The notes beneath the pieces are model-generated. The model saw only the letters and a list, made by a program, of their open reading frames with translations. It was not told where the DNA came from and searched no databases. A program made the position numbers and the translations under genes. A stretch of DNA of 64,000 bases, from positions 352,243-416,242 of the forward strand of contig WSUB01000014.1 of NCBI GenBank assembly GCA_019633425.1, read 5' to 3'. Origin of the DNA: Tulasnella sp. 424 (taxonomy: Eukaryota; Basidiomycota; Agaricomycetes; Cantharellales; Tulasnellaceae). This document shows, in pieces, positions 34,694 to 45,474 of the stretch (positions are counted from its first letter, which is position 1; each line of letters begins with the position of its first letter).

Positions 34694-36199
34694 CTACAGT
34701 CTTGCCTTCGTGTCTTCCTTAACTTTTAAGATTACCTTGCCGTAGCTGGACCTGTCTTCGATAGCCGCCAAACCAGCAGCAAGGAAGCGAAGCCTGAATC
34801 AAAGACCCATGATGAGTACCCGCGGTTTTCTCGCACTGTAGCCAACCAAAACTCACGGGAAGACTTTAGAATACAACACGGGCTTCAGCGAGCCCTTTTG
34901 ATAGAGCTCTATGAGCTCCTTCCATACGATAGGCACACGTTTCGGCTCGTGTTCTAGAGTGATTTCAAGAGTCGGTTGATTAGTCTAGGGGATGTATTTT
35001 TGACAGCAGCATTCGCACGTACTCAAGTAAGCACCCCAGTGCAACCCGACGAGTGAGATGTTCTTCAGAAGGACAAGGTTCATCGGAATCTTTTCGATGG
35101 TCCCGGCTGCGAACCCGACCACTACAATTCGTCCTTTCCATCCAATGACCTTGAGAGATTTTTGAACGAGGCCGACGGGGTCGAATACAACGTCTGCAAG
35201 GAGCAACGATATGTTTAGTTCCCCTCGTAGCCAAACAGGAGCAAGGGGCGCGCAAAGAGCAACTTACCAACTCCTTTCCCACCAGTTATCTGCATAACCT
35301 TTTTCTGCCAATCATCCGAACGATAGTTGACCAATTCATCGGCTCCGTACTTCTTACACACGTCCAACTTGTCCTGAGAGCCTGCGGTTGCAATGACTTT
35401 TGCGCCAAGTGCTAAAGCAAAAAGAACGATTGAATCGTAACAATGAGCTCAAAACTTTCCCCAACTGGAACCGTCGGGGGCAATCTCTCACCCTTTGCAA
35501 TCTGGACGGCTATAAGACCAACGCCGCCGGCCGCGGCGTGAATGAGAACCCATTCTCCCGGTTGAGTTTGAGCTCGACCGACGAGCGCTTCGTATGATGT
35601 CGGCCACGTAATCGTCAAACTCGCTGCCTGAAAAATACAGCGCCCAAACGTCCACATTTCGATTAGCATTTCCTCGTCCGACCCTCGAACACCTCCTCAA
35701 GGCCCAAGCCCAAAGGGAAGAAAGAAGAAAGAAAATATAAAGCGACTTCTCACCTCATCGAAGCTCATCCCATCCGGAACCTTTTGCAACGCCTTCCAAT
35801 CGCACACCATTCTCTCGGCGTACGCGCCTTGAGAGGCTCCAAACACTCTGTCCCCGACTTTAAAGGGACATTTGTCCGGTAAAGGTGTGGAGGAGGAAGA
35901 AATGACGCCTGCGAATTCGGTTCCGGGCACCCAAGGGAATGGTGGTTGATTTTGATATTTGCCTTGAACTTGGAGCATGTCGAAGTAGTTCAAGCCTCTG
36001 AGTGTGGGGTCAAAACGAAACGACTGCAGTTAGCTCCCTCTGGGCAGGTGAGGCGATGTGTGGCGAAGGATCGAAAAGGCCCGTACCCAGAATAAACCTC
36101 CACAATAACATCATTAGGTCCTTTCCTAACAGGTTCAGGAATATCTTGCAACTCTAAACTCGAGGGCTTGATGTACTCCGTGATCAGGTATCCTTTCAT
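34694..36199 (-). CDS. NADPH:quinone oxidoreductase-like medium-chain reductase
   Basis: Zinc-independent member of the medium-chain dehydrogenase/reductase superfamily, predicted to reduce quinones or enones with NADPH. The start gives MKGYLITEYIKPSSLELQDI. Then come GLNYFDMLQVQGKYQNQPPF, WVPGTEFAGVISSSSTPLPD, VGDRVFGASQGAYAERMVCD, AASLTITWPTSYEALVGRAQ, and the nucleotide-binding HAAAGGVGLIAVQIAKALGA. The second half has ADELVNYRSDDWQKKVMQIT, DVVFDPVGLVQKSLKVIGWK and IPMNLVLLKNISLVGLHWGA. It ends KVKEDTKARL, TAG 34696-34694. The zinc-ligand cysteines of classical alcohol dehydrogenases are absent. Confidence 0.88.
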
Positions 36200-37556
36200 T
36201 TTTCTGTTCCACGCGTTCGAGAGGGGGACTGGAAGGGGTGGTGGTAGTTATCAGTGTTCTCAGTCTCGCCCTTGAGGGACTTCCGGGGATGGTTTGATCC
36301 CGAAGCCGGGTTGAAGTGGGCAGCCCGTGGAAAAGGAGCGTGATTGTCCATCAAGTCGCCGTCCCGCACGGCGACCTTTCAGGATACCCGACTGCCCGTG
36401 ACGACCAAAGACCCTCTGATTCCTTCACCTATAAGGGCTGTCAAAATGGCAAAAGGATCCCCATGTACGGAATTGTTTCAAGAGTGAGGCTTAGGTCTTG
36501 ATGGGATGTGACACTGTAGCCAGGCGGGGGCGTGAACTATTTGACGGCCGGGCACGAAGCACCAGCGGCTGCGGGGAGAGGTGTGCGCAGACTCTTCCCC
36601 GAATTCAGAAGCGAAGGATCAACAAGATGGGACAACTGGGCTTTTACTTCGCGCTCGTACGATTCAGCCACAGCGATGAGCCTCCCAGCTAGGCTGAAGG
36701 GACTTTCTCGCGTGAAACGGAACGGGGCTGTGACCCGCCAATCGTGATGATCATGTGACATCAATATGACGTCGGGCATCCACGTAAATAACACGCGTGA
36801 AAGACGAGCAACTTTTTTCGTCAAGTTAATCACGACTATCAACTAAGTTAAAAAAAAGAGAAACATCCAAGAGGAAAACGTTTCGAAGGGAGTAACGAGG
36901 TCGTTATGTACACCGAAAAATAGAAAAAGAAGAAAAAATAAAGTCAAAATAGAGCCCATCCATGAATTGAGATCCAGCCGTCAAGGTCGTTGCATCATGA
37001 TGTTTCCAATAGAAAGTAAAAAGGCAAGCGAAGATCTTCTCGTCGATAAAGAAGGCTGAAGGCAAGGATGGAAACAGGAAAAGGGTGCCAAGATCTAAGA
37101 GGCGTGTGTTGGGATGGTCGACGAGATAAGTAATGAGGTGACGCAGGGAGGACGAAATTCGTATTAATACATAAAAGGACGAAAGGCGAGGGGACGTTAA
37201 GGTAAAAAGGAGGCGGGTCGAGAGGGAAATATGGGAACAACGTGAAGAAGTAGCGTGCGCAGGCGCTGTGTTGGTGGACGAGGTTTGGATTTCTTGAAGT
37301 GAGTGCTTGAGGGATATTTGAAGGAAAAAATAGTCGATCGGAAGAAGCCGGCGTTTGTAAAACGTTGAAGGTAGACCAAGAGGCAGGTGGAGAAAAGCCG
37401 AGCGAGAGAGTTGGTCGTGGTCAGGGTCGTGGCGAGGGTGCACCGAAGAGAACAAGGCGGGTCTCTCAGGCGGTCGGCGCCGCCCGAGAGAGCAGTGCGA
37501 GATTTAGAGTAGTTCTCGATCCTTGCAGAGACGACTCCTTATTTGAAGGGGAGGGA
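36200..37556. other. Gene-poor stretch
   Basis: No gene recognised. A minus-strand open frame at 36904-37455 is long because the strand is pyrimidine-rich; it has no domain and probably represents the 3' UTR of the neighbour at 37.6-37.9 kb. A TGACGTCG (CRE-like) site lies near 36767. Confidence 0.4.
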
Positions 37557-37879
37557 TCATGGTAATGGCATGTCGTAGAGCGTCATTCCAGCTGCTGCAA
37601 GGGGAGAACTCGGTGTCAGCTTTCCCTCATAGACATCGCTGTGTGCACGTGCGACGACGTACCAGGACCCAAACCAGTGCTTGTCCTCCTCAAGCCGACG
37701 ACGGCCGCAGTCCGTCTTGCGCGAGCGGGGCTCGAAAGTCCAGTTGGTGATGATGATAGTCCATCGACGATTCTCATAGGCGGGATGTTCTCCTTGCCAC
37801 GATATGATGGGTAGGTGATCTTGGTCTTGACTGACATGCTCGATTGCAGCTTTTTGCGGTATTCGACACGAGAGATCAT
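37557..37879 (-). pseudogene. Unknown small protein gene, reading frame apparently disrupted
   Basis: Not recognised. From the ATG at 37879 the frame reads MISRVEYRKKLQSSMSVKTK and ITYPSYR with good codon bias. Beyond about 37800 a different frame has the better third-position G/C bias and a more protein-like composition: EHPAYENRRWTIIITNWTFE, PRSRKTDCGRRRLEEDKHWF, GSWYVVARAHSDVYEGKLTP. No GT-AG pair near 37795-37810 joins the two. The simplest reading is a one-base indel (real or an assembly error) in a small gene. If the first frame is real, the product is 87 residues ending at TGA about 37618. A donor-like GTACGT at about 37661 and an acceptor at about 37594 suggest one more intron. Confidence 0.4.
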
Positions 37880-38090
37880 GACTTGCGTTGGTGAAGATAT
37901 GGTGAGAGAAGAAGTTGTGGGTGATTATTAAGAGGAGAAAGTAGGTAGTGTGGTAGAGAGATGAGAGGCGGAAGAGGATTGAGGGAGACGTGCGGTCTGT
38001 ATTAGAAGGGGCATGGGTGTCAATTACGTCCGAACCAGAGCCTCGCGACACCCGACATGACGCCGGGACTCGCGGGTTACACGCAGTCAC

Positions 38091-39197
38091 TGACCTAAAG
38101 AGTAAGAAACTGAAGAAGGATAAGAGACCAAGAGCCGACGACTGAGGAGGAGACAGCGGACACGACTAGCTCGGTGGGTGAGAGACGAGAGGTATATAAA
38201 AAAAGGCTTTGAATTCAGGTGTGGGTGTGTGAGAGGCGTAACTAGCGGACCCTTGACTGCCATCTCGGTAGGCCAGGGCTTCACATTCCTCTCAATCTCG
38301 TCGGAAATATTTCACTGTACAATTGCTCCACTCCTTCGCTCTCGGCATCATTTTCTCGCTGTGATTCCTCCGAATACCTGCACAGCAGACTTCCGCAGAC
38401 ATGACATCCCGCTCTTTTTTGATCCTAAACCGGCCGGCCGCTCGCTTTCCCGCTGATGGCGATGTATTTGTATCATCATCATTTATCGGGGTGTAAGTAT
38501 GGTATAGTGTAGTAGCGCCCAAGGCCATACATCAGTGTCCGGTAGTATCCCATCCGTCCCTACCGTTTCACCCTGCAACGTTCACACTATCTTGTGGCTG
38601 GGAGAGGCGTCGGGGTTCAGGTTCACTACTAACCGAAGCCAAGCTGGAAAAGAAGAGCAGCGACTCACTCAATGGGTCTGTACGAAAGAAAGGCGTTGCG
38701 ATGTACCCGGAGTTCGGAGAACCCCATATGGCAGAGAAAGGGCGTGACTATGCGGCGAAATACCAATTGCTGCCCACCTCCCTCTCTAACTCCCTGGTGA
38801 GGGCAGTGGTAACGATGGCTGAGGGCGCCTCCGGAAGTACATACACCAAAGGGAGTAGGCCTGCGAGTAGTACCTGCCCTATCCACATAGACTTATACTT
38901 TCAGGTTCACCCATACACGGAAACTTCCTTTGCGAATGATTTCCCGTTCCGGTAGTTTGCATGTGCACCAGGTACTTGCCCTCTGACGTGACCTCGTATA
39001 TCGATGGTAGCATCGATGGCTTTCACGAAGGTCGGCCCCGGAGAACAATCCCCCATCGGAGATCCGCCGCACTCAATCCACAGGCCTTTCTCAAAATGGG
39101 CCAAAGTAACGCGTCGCGACGCGCCTCACTTGTAGATTACACGGCACATACTACCGATACACGAAAAACAAACAACATTACAACGAACGCGTCAAGG
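38091..39197. other. Gene-poor stretch
   Basis: Upstream side of the disrupted small gene, then the 3' flank of the primase gene. Open frames on both strands overlap each other and have no recognisable domain. A pyrimidine-rich leader with TATATAAA-like sequence at about 38193 could be a promoter for the minus-strand gene. Confidence 0.4.
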
Positions 39198-41086
39198 TCA
39201 CGAATCCACTTCCATCTCCTCTTCTTTCTTCACCCCTCCCTTCTTCGCCAACTCTCGGCTCTTCATCGCATAGCTATTAGGATGCGTCACGCTCTCTCCT
39301 TCACCAACACCATCCCCCCGCTTTACCCCCTGCGCCGCATGCGTGATCTCGTATACTCTTGTGCACGCGACGTGGTACCTGTCTGCCTTTACCGCGTTCA
39401 AGATTTCGAGTACGTCGGCGCGGTTATTGATATCATAATGAGTAGATAACGCCAGAGTGAGGTTGTCTGGGGAAAAGTGTTTGAACGGGCAGCCGTGATT
39501 ATGCCCTGAACCGGGATTGTCACCAGTAATAATCGCAACGCAACTGCAGCAAGAGCCGGTACGTCGTGAGTGACCCGAAAACCACGAGGGAGTCAGACTG
39601 GCAGCGCACCTCTTTGGAGTGTAGTTGATCCGGCTTCCCACTTGACCATACGTATGCTTGATGTTGTACGAGTACTCCTTCCTAAACTTGTCATCGCTCA
39701 TACTCGAGAAGCTCTTTCTCCAGAATATCATGGCTTCCTCCAAAGACATACCCACCCCCTAATTGATCCATGGTCGTCAGCGTCCAAATGGCAAGACGCG
39801 AATACCAGATCAACTACCTTGAGGAAAAGTCCATACTGCAACCTCCCATTATACTTCAAATGCTTCTCCCTCTTCAAACTCGCATGCAAGTTCTTCGCGC
39901 ACAGGGGCCAATGATCTTTAGCCAGCGCATCAACCATGCTCGCCGTAACAGCATCCCCAGGCGCAATCTCCTCGCCAAAGCTGTACTCGGTGTTCACTCC
40001 CGCGACGAATCCTTTACCCAAGTGATCCAGAATAGGATTCAATCGATCGTCTTCGTCCAGATCACTTGTCTGTTTGTGGGTCTGTTCGAGCGCCCTTTCG
40101 AGGCGGGAGGAGAAATCTTGGAAGATGACGGAAGAGAGTTCTCGTTGCGGTACGTAAGCGATCCCCCGGTGGAGATAGACGCGACGCTTGTCGACGAGAG
40201 AGAGGACTTTCGTCCAAGGTACCTGAAAAGCGTGGGTGGTTGAATGTCAGCCAAAGCCTTGAGAGAGGCAGCAAGAAAAGGATGACGACCCACCTTGACA
40301 TACGGCTCTTTATCCACTTGCGTTTCGCTCATATTCGAAGCAGCAGCAAGCTTCGACCGTAACTGCGCCTTCTCAGAGTCGTCCACAGGTTCACCTTGTT
40401 GAGATCCATGGGCTTCCAAGAACTTCTGCCGTTCCGCGCTATCCTCCTCCTCGAATCGCGCTCGGAACAGCAGCGACTCGACTCTGGTAAACCGTCTTCT
40501 CAGATCATCTCTAGAATAGTAAACGAAGCGGTCGTGCGGCGTAGAGAAGTCAGCTCTGGGGATAAACACTCTCGCATGAAAGACAAATCGCGATGGGACG
40601 CCTACGCACGTCTTGCAGAACGCCAATCTCAGGATGAAATGGCTGATGTGATCTTTTTGTCTCTCCGCATCGAGCTCCCGTGCGTGAGCCGAGTTGGCGC
40701 TGAGAGGGAGGTATTTGGCGCATTGCGATTTTATGACCGTCTTGAGCTCTTCGGACGTCCGGTTTCGTGCGAGCGAGGCTTCGATTTCAGCGAGGACTGA
40801 AGGCCATCGGACACATTAGTAGGTCATGCAGTCTTGGTTTTCCCGGCATAGACACACGTACCTCTTAGCCTATCAATAGCCCACGTCTCGAATTGCTCGA
40901 GAGTTATCTCGTCTAATGGTGGTCGTTCATATCTGCGTTAACCGAGTTGGGTTAGTGATGTGGCAACAAGGCTCTTCCTTCTGCAAAAGGGACACGTACG
41001 CACAAGTTCAGTCGATGTGGGTAGCGTAAGTGAGTAGCGACTTGAGGGCCGAAATCGATTTTGCGGGAGGATCGGTGGCTATCCAT
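39198..41086 (-). CDS. PRI2: DNA primase large subunit (PRI2/PRIM2)
   Basis: Regulatory Fe-S subunit of DNA polymerase alpha-primase, needed to start RNA-primer synthesis. The start gives MDSHRSSRKIDFGPQVATHL and RYPHRLNLYERPPLDEITLE, with the Leu codon split by an intron (donor GTGCGT). Then come KYLPLSANSAHARELDAERQ, KDHISHFILRLAFC and LRRRFTRVESLLFRARFEEE. In the C-domain all four expected cluster cysteines are present: WPLCAKNLHASLKREKHLKY, YTPKSC (across a splice), GHNHGCPFKH and YHVACTRVYE. GRLQYGLFLKGVGMSLEEAM and WRKSFSSMSDDKFRKEYSYN lie between. It ends EEEMEVDS, TGA 39200-39198. Complete, with about eight introns. Confidence 0.92.
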
Positions 41087-41392
41087 GGTTGGTTTTGACG
41101 AGAGTCGCGCGTTATGTAGTAGTTGAGATCGAAATGGTCGAAGGGTGTGTGTGACAGAACGCGCCTGGATGTGACGTAACATCGAGAACATTGAGTAATA
41201 GTAACGCTCTCATTCGCTGCTAACACTACAATAGCAGTCTTCACATCGAGGGGATATAACACCCTTATTACATTGACTTTTTTGACTTTGGGGTGGGCTG
41301 GTGAATGGTTGTGGGGAGGTCGGGCGAGTGTGGGTGTGTCCTGTCTGGGTTTAGGGACGGAATATAGATCCCTCAGATTCCCTCTTGAGTTT
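41087..41392. other. Primase promoter region
   Basis: No gene. It contains several stretches of TGACGT and ACGCGT-like sequence upstream of the primase start; an MluI-box (ACGCG) type S-phase element is possible (AACGCGCC at about 41158), but this is inference. Confidence 0.35.
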
Positions 41393-41881
41393 AACCACCA
41401 CGTATGACGTTATTTTTCACGGAAATTTCTATCTAACGCCACGGTATCATAGCCAACACGCAAATACGGCCAACACGGGGTCCTTGTGCCGAGGTCCGAA
41501 AGCTGGGCCGGAGTGGACACCGAACGGCGCCTCGTCCGCTGTACGATACCGCGCAGAGGAGCCATATGGCAGAGGTTTCAAATGGGTTGCGGAGCGGCTA
41601 GGGAAGACCGGGAGAAGGTCATGACCTCACTGAGCGGCCGTTTCTTAAGCGCACTGATACCTCCCAATTGCACCAATGAATGAATTTCAGAGGTTCGACC
41701 TGTGGTGAAATTGAATCGAGGCCAGTCCCCCTTATCTAACGAGGAGTCAGTGAGGAAGGTGAAGATAGTCAGTCCATCGCAAACCCTGAGATGTTGGGCT
41801 GGCGCGTAGGAATTGGACTGGCCGCAGGTCAAGTGCTGCCAGCCTTAGAATTCAACATTCCGTGAAAAATGCCGCCATAGT
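41393..41881 (+). repeat. Left long inverted repeat of the F-box element
   Basis: The reverse complement of 44145-44665 aligns along this whole arm. Shared blocks include TTCACNGGAAATT, CAGACACCGAAC or GGACACCGAAC, GATACCGCGCAG, GGTTGCGGAGCGG, GTTTCTTAAGCGCAC, GAGATGTTGGGCT and CCGTGAAAAATG. The arms are clearly diverged. A short open frame on this strand (KAGPEWTPN) has a counterpart in the other arm (KAGPEQTPN), so the arms may once have coded for something. Confidence 0.8.
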
Positions 41882-42539
41882 TCCCCTGCTACATCTAGAC
41901 TGCTTCATGAAGTACTACAGCTCCTGGATTAAATATTATGGTGCTATGTGGGGGGTGTGTCAGTCACTGGCAGCAGCAAGGGTTTTGTGGCCGATCCGTG
42001 CGCGATAGATATCCACATAATCAGGGATGCAGACTGCCGTGAGACATCAAGTGCGCGGGGGGACAGTACCCCAGATACCCCCCTTCCAGTATCTACCGGA
42101 AGAGGTGGAGGAAAGAGAATGTCGGTTTTTTACAATCAAGAGTGGAGATTACATCTCCGCATCTGTATGTCCAAGGTCCACAGTTGGGAGAAAGAAAACA
42201 GGTGGAAAATGTCGCGGAAGGAGATCGAACGTTCGGCATTTGTTTCGTAACTCCGTCTTGAAATTGCTCCTGTTACCCTAGTCCAACCACCACTCCTCCG
42301 AAGAGCAGGGACCGTAAGTACCAGTTGCGGCCAGTCCCAGGCTTTGTCAGAGCTGTCGTCAGTCTGATATCTCGTCTGATTACCCAGAAGCCGGGAAATT
42401 GAGAACATCAAGCGTGGCCACGGTAAGCCCCATTCCTCTTGAAGTTTCCCACCTCGGGTAAGGACTCGCTTGTATCTCGTTTCTGCCATAGTTCCTGATC
42501 TTTTAAACACGCACCTGCATATATTCAGCTCCTCCTAGA
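41882..42539. other. Interior of the inverted-repeat element, left of the F-box pseudogene
   Basis: No recognisable gene; the frame at 41948-42250 has no domain. CATATATTC at about 42518 may be a TATA-like site for the F-box gene. Confidence 0.4.
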
Positions 42540-44023
42540 ATGCCCTTTTCGTCTCTTCCCAAGGAGCTGTTCGTGCAGATAATCAAGAATACATTTCGCC
42601 AGTACGACCCTTTCTATTAGGTCCAGTTACAAAATGCTCGCCTGGTCTGCAAACAATGGAATGAAGTAATCGAGGGCACTCCGTCACTTTGGACATTCGT
42701 TTCAAATCAAATGAACTGGGACAGGATCCAAGAAGCCCTTCACTTCTCCCAATCCCATGACTTAACCGTTTCGAACACCGTAGAAGAGACCATTTCGAAC
42801 ACCGTAGGAGAGTGGGAGTTTTGGAAACTTATTCTTCCTCACGCGAGTCGCTGGGCTCGCGTAGAACTCCGCGGCTCCAAGAACGCAGAATCCATGGAAT
42901 GTTTTACTCAACTCCAGTCCCAAGACTGACTGCCCTGACTCTGAAATGGTGCCATAATCCAGTAACTGGTAGCTTTAGCGGCAAAGCTTCCCAGCCTGGA
43001 GCAGCTTGAGCTACATGCTACGCCCATCCCCTGGACCCCATCCCATTTTCCGTCCGCATCACTCAAGTGCTTGCGTCTCATCACATATATATTTCGGTCC
43101 TCGCACGACGCATCCCAGATGTTCGAAGTTCTGCGTAGCTGCACCGAGCTGGTTGCTTTCCGATTGGATATGTTCGGAACCCCTCCATCTCTTCCAAAGT
43201 CCCTCGTTCCGGTCTCGTTGCCACGTTTGACAAAGCTCTTCCTTCAGGGTATGAAGAACGAAGTTCTTCGCCTGATCCTCCAAACCTTGCATATTCCAAA
43301 CTGTCGATCGGTAACCATCAGAGCAGAGGATGATCCGCTAGAAGTGGGGTTTGCAGCGGTCGGACATGCAATACAGTCGAATGACTGGGGCCAGATTCGG
43401 GAAAGCGGAGGAATCAAAATCAGTATGCGGGGCCTACTGCATGTGGAATGCGAACTAGCTCACCAGGGGACAGTTGAGCCTGTCCACTTGCAGCTACGCT
43501 TCCACGTAAAGGGTTCCTCGGACTCAGGGACATTAGATTGTATCAAAGCTTTTGCTCGGGAATGCCGGGGTAGCATCGGTCCTAATGTAGCTTGGGAGCT
43601 ACGAGTGCGGCATGTCGCAGGGCCGCTCTGCATTGCGCGTGTCCTCCCATTATGTGCTCAGCTCTTTCCAACCACGCACATGCTATACCTAATGGACACT
43701 TCACCCCCCACGCCTACCGATACCGAGTCCATCACTTCCGCCCCGCTAGAATGTCTACATTCAAATTTGTTGCCACTTCAAGAGGAGGATCGATGCGACG
43801 GTGGTGGCCTAGCGTTTCCTCGTCTTCGGCGACTGTGCATTGAATACGACATAACACTTGCCGAAGGAATCATACAGGTCGCACGTCAGAGGATCCTCAG
43901 TGCAGGTGGCAATGGTATGCCCAGGCCTGACTTGCAAATGGAGATTATCACCCGTTCGCCCGTTCCGGAGGAGATTATGGTACTGTCGCAATCGACACCC
44001 CAAGTTACGATAACAGGCGGGTA
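42540..44023 (+). pseudogene. F-box/LRR-like protein gene with stop and frameshifts
   Basis: An N-terminal F-box is clear: MPFSSLPKELFVQIIKNTFR, then NARLVCKQWNEVIEGTPSLW. An in-frame TAG at 42618-42620 lies between these two halves and cannot be spliced out with a normal-length intron. The frame then shifts near 42915 (after CFTQLQS) and returns to the first frame near 42985 (before LPSLEQLELHATPIP), so two indels compensate each other. From there to 44023 one frame of more than 330 codons is open, with LRR-like repeats such as SLPRLTKLFLQGMKNEVLRL and LAFPRLRRLCIEYDITLAEG. F-box proteins are substrate adaptors of SCF ubiquitin ligases and are highly expanded in Agaricomycetes. The gene sits inside long inverted repeats. 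Confidence 0.75.
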
Positions 44024-44144
44024 GTGATGATGAAGGGGAGTAGGACTGATTGAAGGATAATGGGAATCCTCGGTCGACGTGCGCCTGATAGTAGAAACCT
44101 GAGCCTTGTATGTAGTAAATCTGCCTGGAATGACCCTATTCTGT

Positions 44145-44665
44145 CTTATGGTAGCATTTTTCACGGGATATTAAATCCTAAGGCTGGTAGCGCTTGGCCT
44201 GGGTGTTCACGGCGCAAATCCAAATCATACGCGCTAGCCCAACATCTCCGAGTTCTTCCCCTTCCTCGCCGATTCATCATTAGATAACGGGCACGGGTTT
44301 TGATTCAATATGATTATAGATGGAACCTCTGACATTCGTCCGCGTGTAATTCAATGGTGGCATTGGGAGGTATCCGTGCGCTTAAGAAACAGCCGCTCAG
44401 AGGACCATGGCCTTTTCCCGGCCTTCGTTAACCGCTCCGCAACCTACTAATCCGCTACCATATATATCTCCTGCGCGGTATCATACAGCGGCCAAGGCAA
44501 CGTTCGGTGTCTGTTCTGGCCCTGCTTTTGGACCTCCGCCGAAGGACCCTTGAAAGCATTGGATTGCCCGCAAAGTATCAGGATTGAAATTTACGCATTC
44601 CTTATGACGCCAAGGTGTTGGATTGAATTTCCGGTGAAGATTAACGTCGTAGGATGGAGTCAGGT
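44145..44665 (-). repeat. Right long inverted repeat of the F-box element
   Basis: Inverted partner of 41393-41881; together the arms enclose about 2.3 kb. Neither an obvious target-site duplication at the outer ends nor a transposase frame was seen. The arm includes TATATATC at about 44462. Confidence 0.8.
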
Positions 44666-45412
44666 CGTTATTCTGGCTCGAATATGGATGTTGTGGGGCT
44701 ACAAGTAACAAAGAATCGCAAGCCGGGGTTTCAAGTCGAACCAATGGCCAATGGCCAAAGCGCAAAACCTCGAATCTCTTCCGCAAGTATATCATCCAAC
44801 CTATCAACCTCCATTCCAGCATTATCGACTGGCCGCACAGTACATCCCGGTAGCCTTCGAGAAGTGGTTCGGTCCAGAAACAAGGCATGTTCCTCGTCCG
44901 CTCCCCCTGACCCAATAGTTCCCCGTTTCGTCATTCCGAACCACTGAGATACGCCTAAATCAACGGATGTGCCGTTAGCACCACGAAGTACGTGAGTGTT
45001 TTTCAGGTCTCGGCGCCGCGGGGGAAAGGTGACCGATGACTCTTCTTTGAATTTAGTCAACCCATGGAGCGAGCTGGTCTGGTCGGAAATGCCATTTGAA
45101 TGCATTTCGCCAACACAGACGCCACCACGGTCAGGTAATAAATAAATTTACATGACTGCCGAAGGACATGAACACGTATTCATAATTTGGGCTATGCGTG
45201 GTGCTCAGTTGAAAGAATTAATTTTATTCTCAACTCGACTCGTGTCCCTCTTACCCACTGCTCCCCTCTGCTTCCGAGCTCTGTTATCAAAACAAGCTAA
45301 ATACAAATCGCAAGAAAGCTACTGTAATCAATGGACTGACGTCTGACGGTTCTCTTTTCCTTGTGGCTTTGTTGTTTGTGTCCCTCCACCACCTACCCGC
45401 CATATAAAAGCG

Positions 45413-45474
45413 CGTTCATCTCTCCTTTCGTTCGTGCTCTCGTCCATCATTTCCCTCCCCACAGATCAGGTATG
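45413..45474 (+). promoter_or_regulatory. Orphan core promoter-like sequence
   Basis: TATAAAAG at 45413-45420 is followed by a pyrimidine-rich stretch and then CCCCACAGATCAGGTATGC, which looks like a short 5' UTR exon with a donor at 45471. No coding exon with a recognisable product follows. It may be the remnant of a strongly expressed gene or a non-coding transcript. Confidence 0.35.

Noticed and set aside
36904..37455. 183-codon minus-strand frame rich in Ser, Leu and Phe
   Set aside because: Pyrimidine-rich low-complexity strand produces open frames by composition; no domain.
40396..40800. 134-codon plus-strand frame
   Set aside because: Shadow of the primase large subunit exons on the opposite strand.
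42136..42510. 124-codon minus-strand frame
   Set aside because: Lies in the interior of the inverted-repeat element; no recognisable motif.
44481..45105. Overlapping frames on both strands beside the right inverted repeat
   Set aside because: No domain; part overlaps the repeat arm. Kept only as a remark on shared KAGPExTPN-like sequence.
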